Assembly: GCA_004431415.1 (NCBI GenBank)
Contig: QPMI01000154.1
Coordinates: 1 to 64,000 of the forward strand
Direction of reading: 5' to 3'
Source of the DNA: Cyanophora paradoxa
Lineage: Eukaryota; Glaucocystophyceae; Cyanophorales; Cyanophoraceae
Length of the DNA stretch: 64,000 bases
Shown here piece after piece: positions 21,464 through 30,255 of this stretch. Numbering within the stretch: the first letter of the stretch is position 1; every line of letters begins with the position of its first letter. A model generated the notes under the pieces. The model saw only the letters and a program-made list of their open reading frames with translations, was not told where the DNA came from and searched no databases. Both the position numbers and the translations under genes were made by a program.

Positions 21464-22618
21464 TGCTTACTATGATCCTGAGACAGGGCTCCAGTCAGCT
21501 GCACGGATAGCTAAGAAGCTGAAGATGCCGCTGGCAAGGGTGCAGGCAGTGCTCGCGAAGCTGTCCACAGCTCAGCGCTTTGCAAAACCGGTGAAAGAGA
21601 AGCCGTACACCAGTATCACGTATAATCACCCAGAGAAGTATTATGAAGTGGATTTGATCGATGTCAGTCCCTATGCTAGAAGCAACCGCGGAGTGCACTT
21701 CATCATGAACGCTGTGGATGTTGTAACCCGGAAAGCGTACAGCATCCCAATGAAAATAAAAGCGAGGGGACCCTGCTTTCGACACTGCGGCAGCTCATAG
21801 CAAGCTTTCCGGTGAAGCCCGATATCATTCAGACGGATCAGGAATTCAAGGCTACAGCTGCAACTATGCTAGCAGCCGAGGGGATAAAGCACAATGCTGT
21901 CGAGGCGCATCGTCCGCAGGCAAATGGAAAGGTAGAGCGCTTTAATGGTACTCTGAAGCGGATCATTGCAAGATACATGGAGGCGTACGACACCGACCGA
22001 TATATCGATAAGCTGCCATCCTTTCTGCGCAACTATAACAGCTCCGAGCATAGAGCTATTAAAACTACGCCTGATGAGGCAGCAAAGAACCCAGCACCTG
22101 TTATTGCAAGAAACGATTATCAGAGAGAGGCGTACGAGCAGCAGCACTATCTGAAAGAGGCCGAGTTCAAGGTAGGAGACTCTGTGCGCGTAAAGCTGGC
22201 GAGGAACACGTTTGATAAATCGACGAAGCCGACGTACTCAAAAGAAGTCTATCAGATTGAAGCTATAGGAGGATTTGGCCCTCTGCTCAAGTTCAAGCTT
22301 GCTGGATACGACAAGGAGGTGAGCTACCAGCAGCTGCTGAAAGTGCCAGCAGAGACAGAGCAGCGGCGGGCTGGAAGTGCTGCACAGAATGCCCTTCGCC
22401 GTCGAAAGCAGGAGCTGAATTTGATGCAAGAGAATCTGGACAAGTCAGACATCGAAAAAAATAAGAGACTTCTCCGGGTTCAAAAGCAGCTGCTTACTGC
22501 TGGAACCAAGGCGTTAAATCCAGGAGGTTCGACAGCTCGGTGGTACACGTCTTTTGAAAATGCGAAGGCCTCTTATTCTGCGCCCAGCAACACGAGGACA
22601 CTTAGACCGAGACGCTGA
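21402..22618 (+). CDS. Retroviral-type (rve) integrase, one frame break
   Basis: About 405 codons. It catalyses insertion of the element with short target duplication. An N-terminal helical region precedes the RNase H-like core: first Asp in VDLIDV (about 21,653), second in IQTDQEF (about 21,833), Glu in NGKVERFN (about 21,934). The spacing between second Asp and Glu is 32 residues, slightly shorter than the usual 35. An SH3-like C-terminal domain follows (FKVGDSVRVKL ... YQIEAIG). The frame changes by -1 near 21,755-21,765, in an AAAATAAAA stretch, between the first and second catalytic Asp; I suspect a missing A. The ATG at 21,402 overlaps the polymerase end by 62 bp; a later start is possible. 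The C-terminus overlaps the convergent gene at 22,602 by 17 bp. Confidence 0.92.
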
Positions 22619-22880
22619 TTCCAGCGGAAGCTAGGGCACTCTCAAGTACAGAGATTCGATTTATCAACCGAGTGCGATAGCGCTTGTTTGCCTCGTTGTG
22701 AGCATCTTTGTGCGAAGCCTGATATCTGCTGCTCTGCTCAATGTGTCTCTGGCGATATGCAGGGTCCTCGCTGTATTTTCTGCGGTGGTACTCTGCTTTC
22801 TTCTCCCTTCTTGCTTGAATAATCTCTGGCGTAAGAGCAATCGGTTTGCGCCCTGGTTTGCGACGCTGCGCTGACTCCAT
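22602..22880 (-). CDS. Small basic protein of unknown function
   Basis: 92 residues, strongly basic and helical, with repeated Arg/Lys/Tyr spacing (RREKKAEYHRRKY, RQRHIEQSSRY, NEANKRYRTR) and a short Leu/Ile heptad near the end (INRISVLESALASAGI). It could be a DNA-binding or bZIP-like condensing protein. I do not recognise a family. It is convergent with the integrase, whose 3' end it overlaps, and 87 bp separate its start from the divergent gene at 22,968. Confidence 0.6.
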   Translation of the reverse strand: MESAQRRKPGRKPIALTPEIIQARREKKAEYHRRKYSEDPAYRQRHIEQSSRYQASHKDAHNEANKRYRTRLINRISVLESALASAGISVSV

Positions 22881-22967
22881 TTCCCTCTTTCATTTAAGGA
22901 TCTAAATTATTTAAGCGGTATAAATCGCGCTAGAATCACGAGATTTATTTCTATCTTTTAAAGCATC

Positions 22968-23303
22968 ATGGAATCGCCGCTGCGCCTGACAATACTGAGA
23001 ATTGGGAAATACAAAGGGCATACACACCTTGAAGTTGCTTTCAGAGATCCATCATATGCTCACTGGTTGTGTCGATGGGCCAGGCTAAGTGATTATGATC
23101 GCGCTCAGTTTGTCAAGGCATCTAAGCTAATCCGAGAGACAAAACCAGACATTATGTGGGGATTGTACAAAAAAGAAAGAGCTGCTAGGATTGCTCAGGC
23201 TGCAGCCCAAAATTCTACGCAGCCACAAAATGTGGAGTTATCACCAGCAGATGACCTTGATCTGGACTTATCGATATCAGAGGCGGATGGGCCGGGCTTT
23301 TGA
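22968..23303 (+). CDS. ExoX C-terminal-like domain protein
   Basis: 111 residues. The first 45 match the pattern of the small domain found at the C-terminus of exodeoxyribonuclease X-like proteins: a G-K-Y-K-G start (RIGKYKGHTHLEVAF) followed by R-D-P-S-Y-x-x-W-L. The rest is helical, ending in an acidic tail (DDLDLDLSISEAD). It has no nuclease motifs itself, so a role in DNA binding or replication is a guess from family use. An ATTTAAGCGGTATAAAT segment lies about 50 bp upstream. The next gene begins in the sequence just after its TGA. Confidence 0.65.
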   Translation: MESPLRLTILRIGKYKGHTHLEVAFRDPSYAHWLCRWARLSDYDRAQFVKASKLIRETKPDIMWGLYKKERAARIAQAAAQNSTQPQNVELSPADDLDLDLSISEADGPGF

Positions 23304-23353
23304 ACTCTGAACTAGGCTTAAAGAGATCGCAATCTCAGATTGTAAAGAAAGAC

Positions 23354-23923
23354 ATGGAAGTCACAATTCCAGAGGTTCCTGAAGGCGCTGTAGCAATCCC
23401 GCTTGGTGGAATTCGCAATCGCCGCAAAGTCATCATTGCTTATGCTCTTGTTTCACAGGAAGATGCTGATCGTGTGCTTGGATTTCGCTGGAGTTTAGAT
23501 AATGGATACGCCAAAACCATCATCAATGGTAAGAAGGTAAGAATGCATAATTTCATCAGTGGCGAGTTGGAGAATGGTTTAACTGTTGATCATATAAATC
23601 TGAACAAACTTGATAATAGACGCGAAAATTTTCGACTGGCAACAAAGCGGCAGCAGACTCTAAACCAGAATCGGCGGGTCACAAACACCAGCGGTTTCAT
23701 TGGTGTTTCATTCAATCAGCAGCTTGGTAAATGGAAAGCATACTATCAGATAAACGGACATCGGAAACACATCGGCTACTATACTACTGCTGAAGCTGCT
23801 GCTAAAGCCAGAGACACCTATGCCCTTCATCATACGTCCGCCGAGGATAAGCCATTTCTGCATCTGAATTTTACAACCGAATCCTCTGGCCACCCATCGC
23901 ATTCTTCATCTGCGACCCAGTAA
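23354..23923 (+). CDS. HNH homing-type endonuclease with AP2 domain, copy 2
   Basis: 189 residues, intact in element B. The HNH core is VDHINLNKLDNRRENFRL and the AP2-like domain contains TSGFIGVSFNQ, KWKAYYQINGHRKHIGYY and EAAAKARD. It closely resembles the copy at 17,133 and, more distantly, the one at 36,964. The ATG at 23,354 is preferred over an in-frame TTG at 23,300, since MEVTIP aligns with MEIEIP of copy 1. The last 53 bp overlap the convergent coiled-coil gene. The role is probably element-specific selfish cutting or integration-site recombination. Confidence 0.88.
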   Translation: MEVTIPEVPEGAVAIPLGGIRNRRKVIIAYALVSQEDADRVLGFRWSLDNGYAKTIINGKKVRMHNFISGELENGLTVDHINLNKLDNRRENFRLATKRQQTLNQNRRVTNTSGFIGVSFNQQLGKWKAYYQINGHRKHIGYYTTAEAAAKARDTYALHHTSAEDKPFLHLNFTTESSGHPSHSSSATQ

Positions 23924-24503
23924 CATTTGGCTCGAAAACATTTGGAGTTGCAGGTTTTACTTCGGCAGAGTCAAGCGATTGCTCGGCTTTAGCTTTTTCG
24001 TTTTTCAGATACCGCAAATCCGGCACGTCCATGGGTCTGTGCTTAAACATCTCGCTTCGCAACATCTCGCGGATCTTAGCTCTTTCTTGCTTATCTTTTA
24101 CATATGATTCGATATTAGCCGACCTCGCTTCTAGATCACGCAATTTGGCAGCCAACTCGTCAATCTGACTTTTTGACACTGTTGCTGTCTTGATTTTCGG
24201 CCCTGAATAACGTGGTTCAGACGCCATGGCTTGGATAATTCTAGCAGCATCATCATCAATATCGTACTGCATTTCAGATACAGTTTTGACCTGGCTTTGT
24301 CGGTCGTCAACCGCACTGGCATTAGCTGCTGCCGAGGCGATCGTTTTAGCAACGGGTGCATTAAGACGTGGGTCACTAGCTAGTTCACCGCTAGGAGCAG
24401 CAACAGCTGCGCCCTCTGTCGCACCACTTTCGATGAGAGGGGCGTTTGGCTCTGGGAGCACCCTTCGTTCACGAAAACCCTTTCTTGGAATCCCACGTGG
24501 CAT
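23871..24503 (-). CDS. Coiled-coil virion-block protein, unknown function
   Basis: 210 residues. The N-terminus is basic (MPRGIPRKGFRERR), followed by an Ala/Pro-rich disordered part to residue 60, then a helical region with heptads (KSQIDELAAKLRDLEARSANIESYVKDKQERAKIREML, given here in pieces of one long helix: IDELAAKLRDLEAR and KQERAKIREML). It lies 9 bp downstream of the ATPase on the same strand and may be co-transcribed with the capsid genes. It could be a scaffold, core or maturation protein. No protease motif is visible. I do not recognise a family. Confidence 0.65.
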   Translation of the reverse strand: MPRGIPRKGFRERRVLPEPNAPLIESGATEGAAVAAPSGELASDPRLNAPVAKTIASAAANASAVDDRQSQVKTVSEMQYDIDDDAARIIQAMASEPRYSGPKIKTATVSKSQIDELAAKLRDLEARSANIESYVKDKQERAKIREMLRSEMFKHRPMDVPDLRYLKNEKAKAEQSLDSAEVKPATPNVFEPNVTGSQMKNAMGGQRIRL

Positions 24504-24512
24504 CTTCTGTTC

Positions 24513-25274
24513 TTATGCTAAGATTTTAAAACGCTTCTTTTTAGAGATAACAGGCGAAGACTCTTCTTTTTTAGACTCTTCTTCTTGTCTTAGCCCGAAG
24601 GGCAAGGAGCCCTCCTTGGGCGACGCCCATTTAGAGAAACGAAAACTCTTATCTTCAACAGCTTTATCAACATACCAGGCAGTATCATACTTCGTTCCAT
24701 CAAGGACTAGGCACTGATAATCATGCGCCCAAGTCTCGAACAAAGCAATAAACTCATCTTTCGGGAGATGACTAAATTCTCTATAAATTGCCTCGAGCTC
24801 GGTATGATTAGAGTAACTGAAGAAAAAACAATAGTCGGAGTTCGATCTTATAGATTGACTCAATGCTGTAAGCTTTTGGGTCATAAGAATCGTACTGATA
24901 TTAAAATGACGACCTTGTGTAAAAAGTCGATTAACGGTCTTGCTATTTCGCAGATCAACAGTTTCAGAGGCAGCAACGAGATCATCCAATACAAGCAATA
25001 TCTGCGGCGCTTTCTTTTTGTTTTCAATCAAATTTCGCTGTGAATCAATGATTTCTGCAACGATAGATGGCTGAAAATCGTCGTAAAGCTCTTTAGTTAT
25101 TGCAGAGTATTCACCATTGAATTTGGTGGCCGTAAACACTACGACGCGATTGATCTTTGGATAAAGCAGTCGAAGCAAATGCTTTGTGCAATAGAAAGAC
25201 TTCCCACTATTAGACTTTGAAATGAATAGGGCTTTGAATGGAACCCTCATATCGCTAGGCTGGAACTGATCCAT
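24513..25274 (-). CDS. FtsK/HerA-type DNA packaging ATPase
   Basis: 253 residues, in the usual size range for the packaging ATPase of Polintons, virophages and large DNA viruses. It would translocate genomic DNA into preformed capsids. Walker A is SKSNSGKS and Walker B ILLVLDD; a TQK motif (ILMTQKL) follows, matching sensor positions in this group. I chose the ATG (MDQFQPSD) at 25,274; an in-frame TTG seven codons earlier is less likely. An 11-residue insert (ASPKEGSLPFG) lies after FSKW in this copy and is absent from element A. The tail after it is Glu/Lys-rich. It is in the capsid gene block, followed by the coiled-coil gene. Confidence 0.92.
   Translation of the reverse strand: MDQFQPSDMRVPFKALFISKSNSGKSFYCTKHLLRLLYPKINRVVVFTATKFNGEYSAITKELYDDFQPSIVAEIIDSQRNLIENKKKAPQILLVLDDLVAASETVDLRNSKTVNRLFTQGRHFNISTILMTQKLTALSQSIRSNSDYCFFFSYSNHTELEAIYREFSHLPKDEFIALFETWAHDYQCLVLDGTKYDTAWYVDKAVEDKSFRFSKWASPKEGSLPFGLRQEEESKKEESSPVISKKKRFKILA
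24596..24628 (-). repeat. 33-bp in-frame palindromic insert, polymorphic
   Basis: Present in B, cleanly absent from A (junction TAGCC/ATTTAG near 1,526). It contains a CAAGGAG-CC-CTCCTTG hairpin between CGAAGG and GCGACGC. It adds 11 codons without changing frame. It shares CGAAGG, CAAGGAGCC and GCGACGC with the 60-bp repeats at 26,788 and 30,693. Confidence 0.85.
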
Positions 25275-25287
25275 CAAAAAATAGTCG

Positions 25288-25312
25288 GCAGACAAGCTGC
25301 CTCGGCTGCGCC
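25288..25312 (+). repeat. Possible degenerate copy of the palindromic repeat
   Basis: GCAGACAAGC then CTCGGCTGCGCC, directly upstream of the ATPase ATG. It keeps both ends of the 60-bp repeat (GCAGACAAGC and GCTGCGCC) but not the central hairpin. It is also present in element A. The match is short. Confidence 0.35.
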
Positions 25313-25336
25313 CAACTACCGAGATTAGCAGATTCT

Positions 25337-26724
25337 CTAGAGGTTAACTTTGCGAAGACCCGCAGCATCAACAATTAGGACAGTGTGCAGGAGAGCGCGA
25401 ATTTGGACGTAAATCTTGTTGTTAGCATCATACGCAGCAGGGTTCATGATATTCAGGAAGCAGCTGCTCGAGTTCGTCAGATCTACGAAACCAGTTTGAG
25501 CAGCATTTCGGATCGATTTATCCCCACTAATGCAAAATGGCAAACCAGTCAGAACATATCGATTAAGAGGCGCGTCGAGATTTGAGCACTTGAAGACATC
25601 AGCGATGAGTTCAGCACCTTGCAATAGAGGAACAGGCTCGTTTGAATAAAGCCGCTGGCCATTCAATTCGCAGGAAATAGTGATATCACGAGTATTCGCC
25701 TCGGTTTTGAGGACACTGTGTTTTCCGTCAGTTTGGTTCATGTTTGGCTGTTTGCGAATGCTAACGAACAGACCGTAGCAAAGTCCACTGATTTGAGACA
25801 GATTAATCCGGGTGGGCGCTCCCGCACCAGCATATGTAATTGAATCAGCATCAACCCAGCCGACATCGGTAGCGGGAATGGCAATCCCCGAAGATTTGAC
25901 TTTCTCAATCACCTGGGCAAAAGTGGCCTCATCAACATTGATGCAGTGAGCTATAATCTTCGGATTCGAAAGCTCGGGTTTTTCAGGAGTGACAGTGAGG
26001 ACATTGGGAGTTATATTCTGGCCGATGTTTGCAGGGGATGCAGCAGCGGCTCCCACGCTCCCGAGTCCATCTTCTTTAGTCGCATCACCGCCTATGGCAT
26101 ATTCCGTTACAAACCTACCACCATAGCTGGTCTCAACAAAGCCCTGGGCACGATCACGGAACCAAACCTCGACAGACACCTCGCCAGAAAGAGCACCAAT
26201 TGGGAGCACAGAACCCTCCCATGGACAGGGGATTTTTACACTGAAAATACCTCCAGTGCGATTTGTCCCCTGAGGTGGTGTTCCATGTAGCCAGCCACCT
26301 GACCGGTATTTCTTTTTGAGCTGAGCATCATCATTGAAAATCAGAGCGCTGTGAACAAGCCAGTCCTCAGGGACGATGTAGCTGTAGGAAGCATATTTGA
26401 TTTCAATTCGCTTTACAAGAGCACCAACAGACCGCAGATAACCAGTGCGAACCAGGTCAGTGTCACCAGTAAAAGCGGTCAGCTCGGGCAGGGTAAACTG
26501 GAGTTCAAGCCCTGAAGGAAATTGTAACGGGGTAGGAAATAAGTAACCCTCTTTCCGAAGCAGTCTCCATAGTCATTGCTAGGGTTGACAACGACACGCA
26601 CAGGCTTTGTTTGGCTGGTTAGACCTAACATAAGCTCGTTATTCATAAAGAAATCCTTAGCTTCCTGCGGAGTTGTGAGCAGCTCCTTTAGACCAAGACG
26701 TTGCAAGTTCTGGGTAACATCCAT
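25337..26724 (-). CDS. Double jelly-roll major capsid protein (one frame break)
   Basis: About 461 codons. The assignment rests on context (next to ATPase and penton genes) and on the pattern at the end of the first jelly roll, VLPIGALSGEVSVEVWF, which matches the family's L-P-L-x-A-L-x-x-x-E-(V/I)-x-I signature. Two beta-rich halves flank an Ala/Gly-rich loop (about 26,000-26,070). The protein would build the pseudo-hexameric capsomers. The frame breaks once near 26,555-26,572 (TTCCG on the plus strand), about 50 codons in; both elements share this break. From that point to the stop the frame is open. The ATG at 26,724 is preceded by TTATAAACACTTCA. Sequence similarity to a specific MCP subgroup could not be tested. 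Confidence 0.8.
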
Positions 26725-26787
26725 TGAAGTGTTTATAATTCAAACGGAAGAAAATAATTCAGCGCTTAGCCGCCGGCGAGCCAGCTT

Positions 26788-26848
26788 GGCGCAGCGGTCG
26801 CTGTGCGGAGCACAAGTGGCTCCTTGCCTTCGGCTTGTCTGCGACTCT
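26788..26848 (+). repeat. 61-bp palindromic repeat between capsid genes
   Basis: Inverted copy of 30,693-30,752 with a single extra base (CGGTCGC against GCGACGC). It lies between the penton gene stop and the capsid protein start. It contains imperfect hairpins (GCGCAGCG/CGCTGTGC and GGAGCAC/GTGGCTCC). Confidence 0.85.
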
Positions 26849-26854
26849 GGCGAC

Positions 26855-27811
26855 TCAGTTTGACGAATTGATCCAAGGATATGTCTTTGACCTTTTCTGG
26901 AGCTGAAGCTTGGCGAGCTCGTAGACAACATCGCCATTGGGTTCATCTGGGCCATAACGAATTTCGAGTATAAATGAGACAGGACCTCCATTTAAATCAG
27001 CAATTCGCTGCATAAAATCGTAAATCTCAATAGTCACAGAGTAGAGGTCCAGCTTTGAATAAATATACTTGTACAAAGGATGTGCTTCAGTTGAATCATA
27101 GTATGCTATCTCGCCTGGACGAAGGACGCTTGGAATGCTCAGCTTCGAGAAGAAGCCAGGTATTGACGTGTTCGGCATACTGACAAGGTCACCAATTTCA
27201 GGAATTCGTAGGAGCACATGATCATCAGGAGTGACATCAGGCTCATAAGCGCCTGCTATATATTCAGTATTTATAGATAATGTCTTTGACCGAATCGGTA
27301 GAATTGATCTCAGCCCTAGAAGCTTTGCAGTTCGCTGAGCCCTTGCAACGGCCTGGTAGTTTCTGACTTCCCGCCCACCCTGGTTCGTTGGCAACATCAG
27401 AGCAATAAAGAACTCGAAGTTAGCTGTGAACCCTATTAATTTGATCGCTGAATTATACGTGCACGTGATACCTGTTCCCGTCAACCTTTCGTTTATCTCT
27501 GTCACAAGCGAGGTGACGTCGTAATTTCCAGGTGGAATTGCAATGTTATTCCACGCTCCAAATCCGGCCTGAGGTGGGTCGGGTCCTTCATTAGTGGGAT
27601 CATATTTGCACCAATATATATAGGTGTTAAAGACTAAATCCTCTGCCGGATCGAGTACATCGATTGTGCTCATAGTGTTGGGGATCTCAGCTGATACCAA
27701 GCGCACGGCTTTCACATCCTGATAAACTTTAGGCAGTCTTACTTTAAATTTCGAGGTGGATGTCAGCTCCTCCGCTTGGTGACTTGCAATGCAGACGTAG
27801 TCCGTAGGCAT
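26855..27811 (-). CDS. Penton-like minor capsid protein
   Basis: 318 residues. It shows the pattern of the single jelly-roll minor capsid proteins of Polintons and large DNA viruses: an early V-R-L-V-S-A-E-I-P-N-T strand, an I-P-P-G-N-Y-D-V-T-S-L-V-x-x-I-N segment (about residues 90-110), and AKLLGL later. It would occupy the five-fold vertices and hold fibres. I set the start at the ATG at 27,811 (MPTDYVC) because the upstream ATG at 27,856 would lie inside the divergent gene at 27,839. It ends just before the 61-bp palindromic repeat. The pair with the next gene is head to head with only 27 bp between starts. Confidence 0.75.
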   Translation of the reverse strand: MPTDYVCIASHQAEELTSTSKFKVRLPKVYQDVKAVRLVSAEIPNTMSTIDVLDPAEDLVFNTYIYWCKYDPTNEGPDPPQAGFGAWNNIAIPPGNYDVTSLVTEINERLTGTGITCTYNSAIKLIGFTANFEFFIALMLPTNQGGREVRNYQAVARAQRTAKLLGLRSILPIRSKTLSINTEYIAGAYEPDVTPDDHVLLRIPEIGDLVSMPNTSIPGFFSKLSIPSVLRPGEIAYYDSTEAHPLYKYIYSKLDLYSVTIEIYDFMQRIADLNGGPVSFILEIRYGPDEPNGDVVYELAKLQLQKRSKTYPWINSSN

Positions 27812-27838
27812 CTTTTTTATATCAGTTAGAGAATAAAA
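27812..27838 (+). promoter_or_regulatory. Compact bidirectional promoter, minor capsid genes
   Basis: Only 27 bp separate the ATGs of two divergent genes. It contains TTTATATCAG and, toward the right-hand gene, GAATAAAA. On the opposite strand GATATAAAAAAG immediately precedes the left gene's ATG. 5' leaders must be very short. Confidence 0.55.
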
Positions 27839-28756
27839 ATGGTCAAAGACAAGCATCGACGCTGCGCCAGGCTTACCTTTGACAGCAGAGACAGAAGGCC
27901 AATCGATTCAGAGGCAAACTTCGTGCTCGAAATCAATGAACCGATAATCAATCCAGTTGCTGTTCGACTAACCCAGTGTGAGTTCGCAAACAGCCTTTAC
28001 ACCAGCATTAAAGCTGAGTATCTTTCCATCACCTTTCCCTACCTTGGAACGCAAAACGTGGAGGTGTTTGAGCCTGGCATAATTACGACTGCAAATCTGG
28101 GCGAAACAGATATTTACAACTTTGGCCTATCATTTAATATTGAGCTAGAAGGGATTTCAATTGCGTATTTTAAACTATTTCGAGACCCAGAGACGCTGAA
28201 AATGTCTGCGTATTGCAACCGTTCCTGCACACTGACCTGCCAGTTCAAAGCCTTATCGAATCTGCTCGGGCTGAACCGAAATGAGCCCCTCCAGCTGTCT
28301 CCTATTGTGCTTGAAGGGCCGCAAAGACCAGCAACTGCAGCTGAGCGGTATCTAGAGGTTGCTGGCATTCCAGTGACACCTGCTCACCCTGAGTACGGCG
28401 TGGATTTCACCGGAAGAATGCAGAGTATAGCACTTGGTTACGCCGTCGAATTTCCAAAGATAATCGACATGAACAGCGACCAGTACCTCTTCCTTGTCTG
28501 CGAAGAGCTACGGCCGTTTGCTTCGAAGCTTCGCCGTGGGGCTAAATCAATGTGTAATTACGGGCTCGCTCGAATCCAGATGAGCCAGGATGTTGGCAAG
28601 TTCGTTTATATAAATCAGGAAAATGACGGCGAGTGGATCCACATCGAAGAGCGCCTGGTGCTGACCTCTCTGCGACTGCGCATTGTCGACAGAGATGGTG
28701 ATGACGTCTCTCTGAATGGCCTGCCTTGGTCTGGTGAACTGCAATTTCTAGTTTAG
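27839..28756 (+). CDS. Second minor capsid-like protein
   Basis: 305 residues. Its N-terminus (LTFDSRDRRP, then F-V-L-E-I-N-E-P-I) matches the opening seen in many viral minor capsid/penton-type proteins, where D-S-R-x-R starts the first strand. It also has P-V-A-V-R-L-T (strand), LSNLLGLNRNEPL (as in AKLLGL of its neighbour) and a beta-rich C-terminus. It probably forms a vertex or fibre-base complex with the 26,855 product. It is the only plus-strand gene in the capsid block and its 3' end overlaps the phospholipase 3' end by 9 bp. Confidence 0.65.
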   Translation: MVKDKHRRCARLTFDSRDRRPIDSEANFVLEINEPIINPVAVRLTQCEFANSLYTSIKAEYLSITFPYLGTQNVEVFEPGIITTANLGETDIYNFGLSFNIELEGISIAYFKLFRDPETLKMSAYCNRSCTLTCQFKALSNLLGLNRNEPLQLSPIVLEGPQRPATAAERYLEVAGIPVTPAHPEYGVDFTGRMQSIALGYAVEFPKIIDMNSDQYLFLVCEELRPFASKLRRGAKSMCNYGLARIQMSQDVGKFVYINQENDGEWIHIEERLVLTSLRLRIVDRDGDDVSLNGLPWSGELQFLV

Positions 28757-30231
28757 GTAACGTCCCCGGAAATCAAGCCGGAACGCGTTCACATTTATAA
28801 ATTCGTTTGTTATAATTTGCACATAGTTATACACCTGTGGGGTGATCAAGTGCGAGTCACTATGCATTTGATCGAAGCCTGTCATAGATGGGTTTGCAGC
28901 AAGCACATTGGCTAGGACCGTATTTTCAAATAGTGACCCGTCTCGTAAATATCCTAAATTGGTCAGAATGCTGAAATTAAATAGGACTCCGGCGGCAAAG
29001 GCTGGCCCATACATAATTATTTGATGTAGCTCAAAAGGCTTAGGAAACTCGACTTTGATCCAGGGATTAGGTAAAGTGCCCCCTTGGAACCCTGTTGAGT
29101 TAGGTCGAACGTGAGAAGGTGGGTGCAATTCCTCAAAGTCGTTGCTTGTGATGTTTGCATCTGGAATTATAAACCAGTTGACATCAAATGGCGGCTCAAC
29201 TGTTAAGGTAGACGATATGATAAGTCTCTCATCGTTCAGTAGGTCGTAGTTCGCCAGTAGAAAGCTGCAGAGTGCATTTATTTTAGCATTTATTTCGGTT
29301 TGTTTCAGCCATAAATCAGTCGTGGAAATCAAATAAGAAATATTCGAAGGGGAGGCATCATCAAGCTTGCTCATAACTGCAGCTGGCAGCGGAACACTTA
29401 AACGCCAGTATCTAGTTAAATTTCTATCTGCATCAACTGGAAGCAGCTCCTGCATTTGAAAGTGCGATTCCAGCTCGCTCCCAGCCATTAGCATAGAAAT
29501 AATTGGGCTGCCTGAGAGGGATAAGATCCAGCCCAGGGCGCCCCAGCCTGACGTCTCCGCATTCGAAAAGCCTGCAGTCAGTTGCTCACTGGCTTGGACC
29601 TCACCACAGCTGATGCTCACAAGAACAATTGGATCCTCTGCATCATAAATTTTGCTGGCGTGGCTTAGCGCTGCAACTGAGGGATTATTTAAACAGGCGA
29701 TGGCCCCATCAACAAGGTTTTTGTCTCCTAGAACCTTCGGTGGAAAGAATGTTGGCGCTGCAGAAGATGCTCTAACTGCATCACGAATCAGCGTGCTCGA
29801 GTATGGCCCATCTTTGGTGAAAACTACGGGCTGCATCCGAACTGTATCAAACGCTGTAATTAATATGTCTTTGGTCGATTCTGCAATTGTGTAGTCTAGG
29901 GCAACGTCTGTGAGCACCGACTCCAGAGGGTTTCCATCATAGCGGCTTCCTGAGAGCAAGCTTGTGAGTGATCTCGGATTTGCGAATATTACAGGTAGGT
30001 TCGTTTGATATAAACTGAAGATATCACCTGCAGAATATCGATAAGCGAGAACAGAGCCTGGAGTTGATGGGATAGCCAAACCGGCCGCTATTATTGCCCT
30101 GTTGAGGTGCCTGCAAAGAAATCAAACAGCTGTGGAATTGCTTTCCCAGTAATCGCCTCGATCCGCTGTAGAATTCGGGCAATGACTATGCCACGAGCAC
30201 CTCCACCTGATAGTGAGAGAATGACCTTCAT
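28748..30231 (-). CDS. Patatin-like phospholipase with discoidin-like C-terminus
   Basis: About 494 codons. The N-terminal 300 are patatin-like: oxyanion-hole GGGARG (residues 9-14), nucleophile in GTSTG (about residue 43), and VDGAI with the dyad Asp (about residue 190). Patatins hydrolyse acyl esters of membrane lipids. The last 180 residues are beta-rich with PWIKVEFPKPFELHQIIMYG, resembling an F5/8 type C (discoidin) carbohydrate-binding domain. In element B one C is missing just after GTSTG (near 30,104); element A has it, so the break is likely local to this copy or an artefact. It sits head to head with the large fibre gene, which suggests a virion role in membrane penetration during entry or in exit. 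Confidence 0.85.
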
Positions 30232-30255
30232 TTTTAAAAGGGGGCTTATATAAAA
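30232..30255 (+). promoter_or_regulatory. Compact bidirectional promoter, phospholipase/fibre
   Basis: The 24 bp between divergent ATGs contain TTATATAA facing the fibre gene and, on the other strand, TTATATAAGC followed by TTTTAAAA before the phospholipase ATG. The palindromic TTATATAA can serve both directions. Confidence 0.6.

Noticed and set aside
27812-27856. Upstream ATG for the penton-like gene at 27,856
   Set aside because: It would overlap the divergent gene's coding start; the next ATG (27,811) has a TATA-like word directly upstream and fits the family start.
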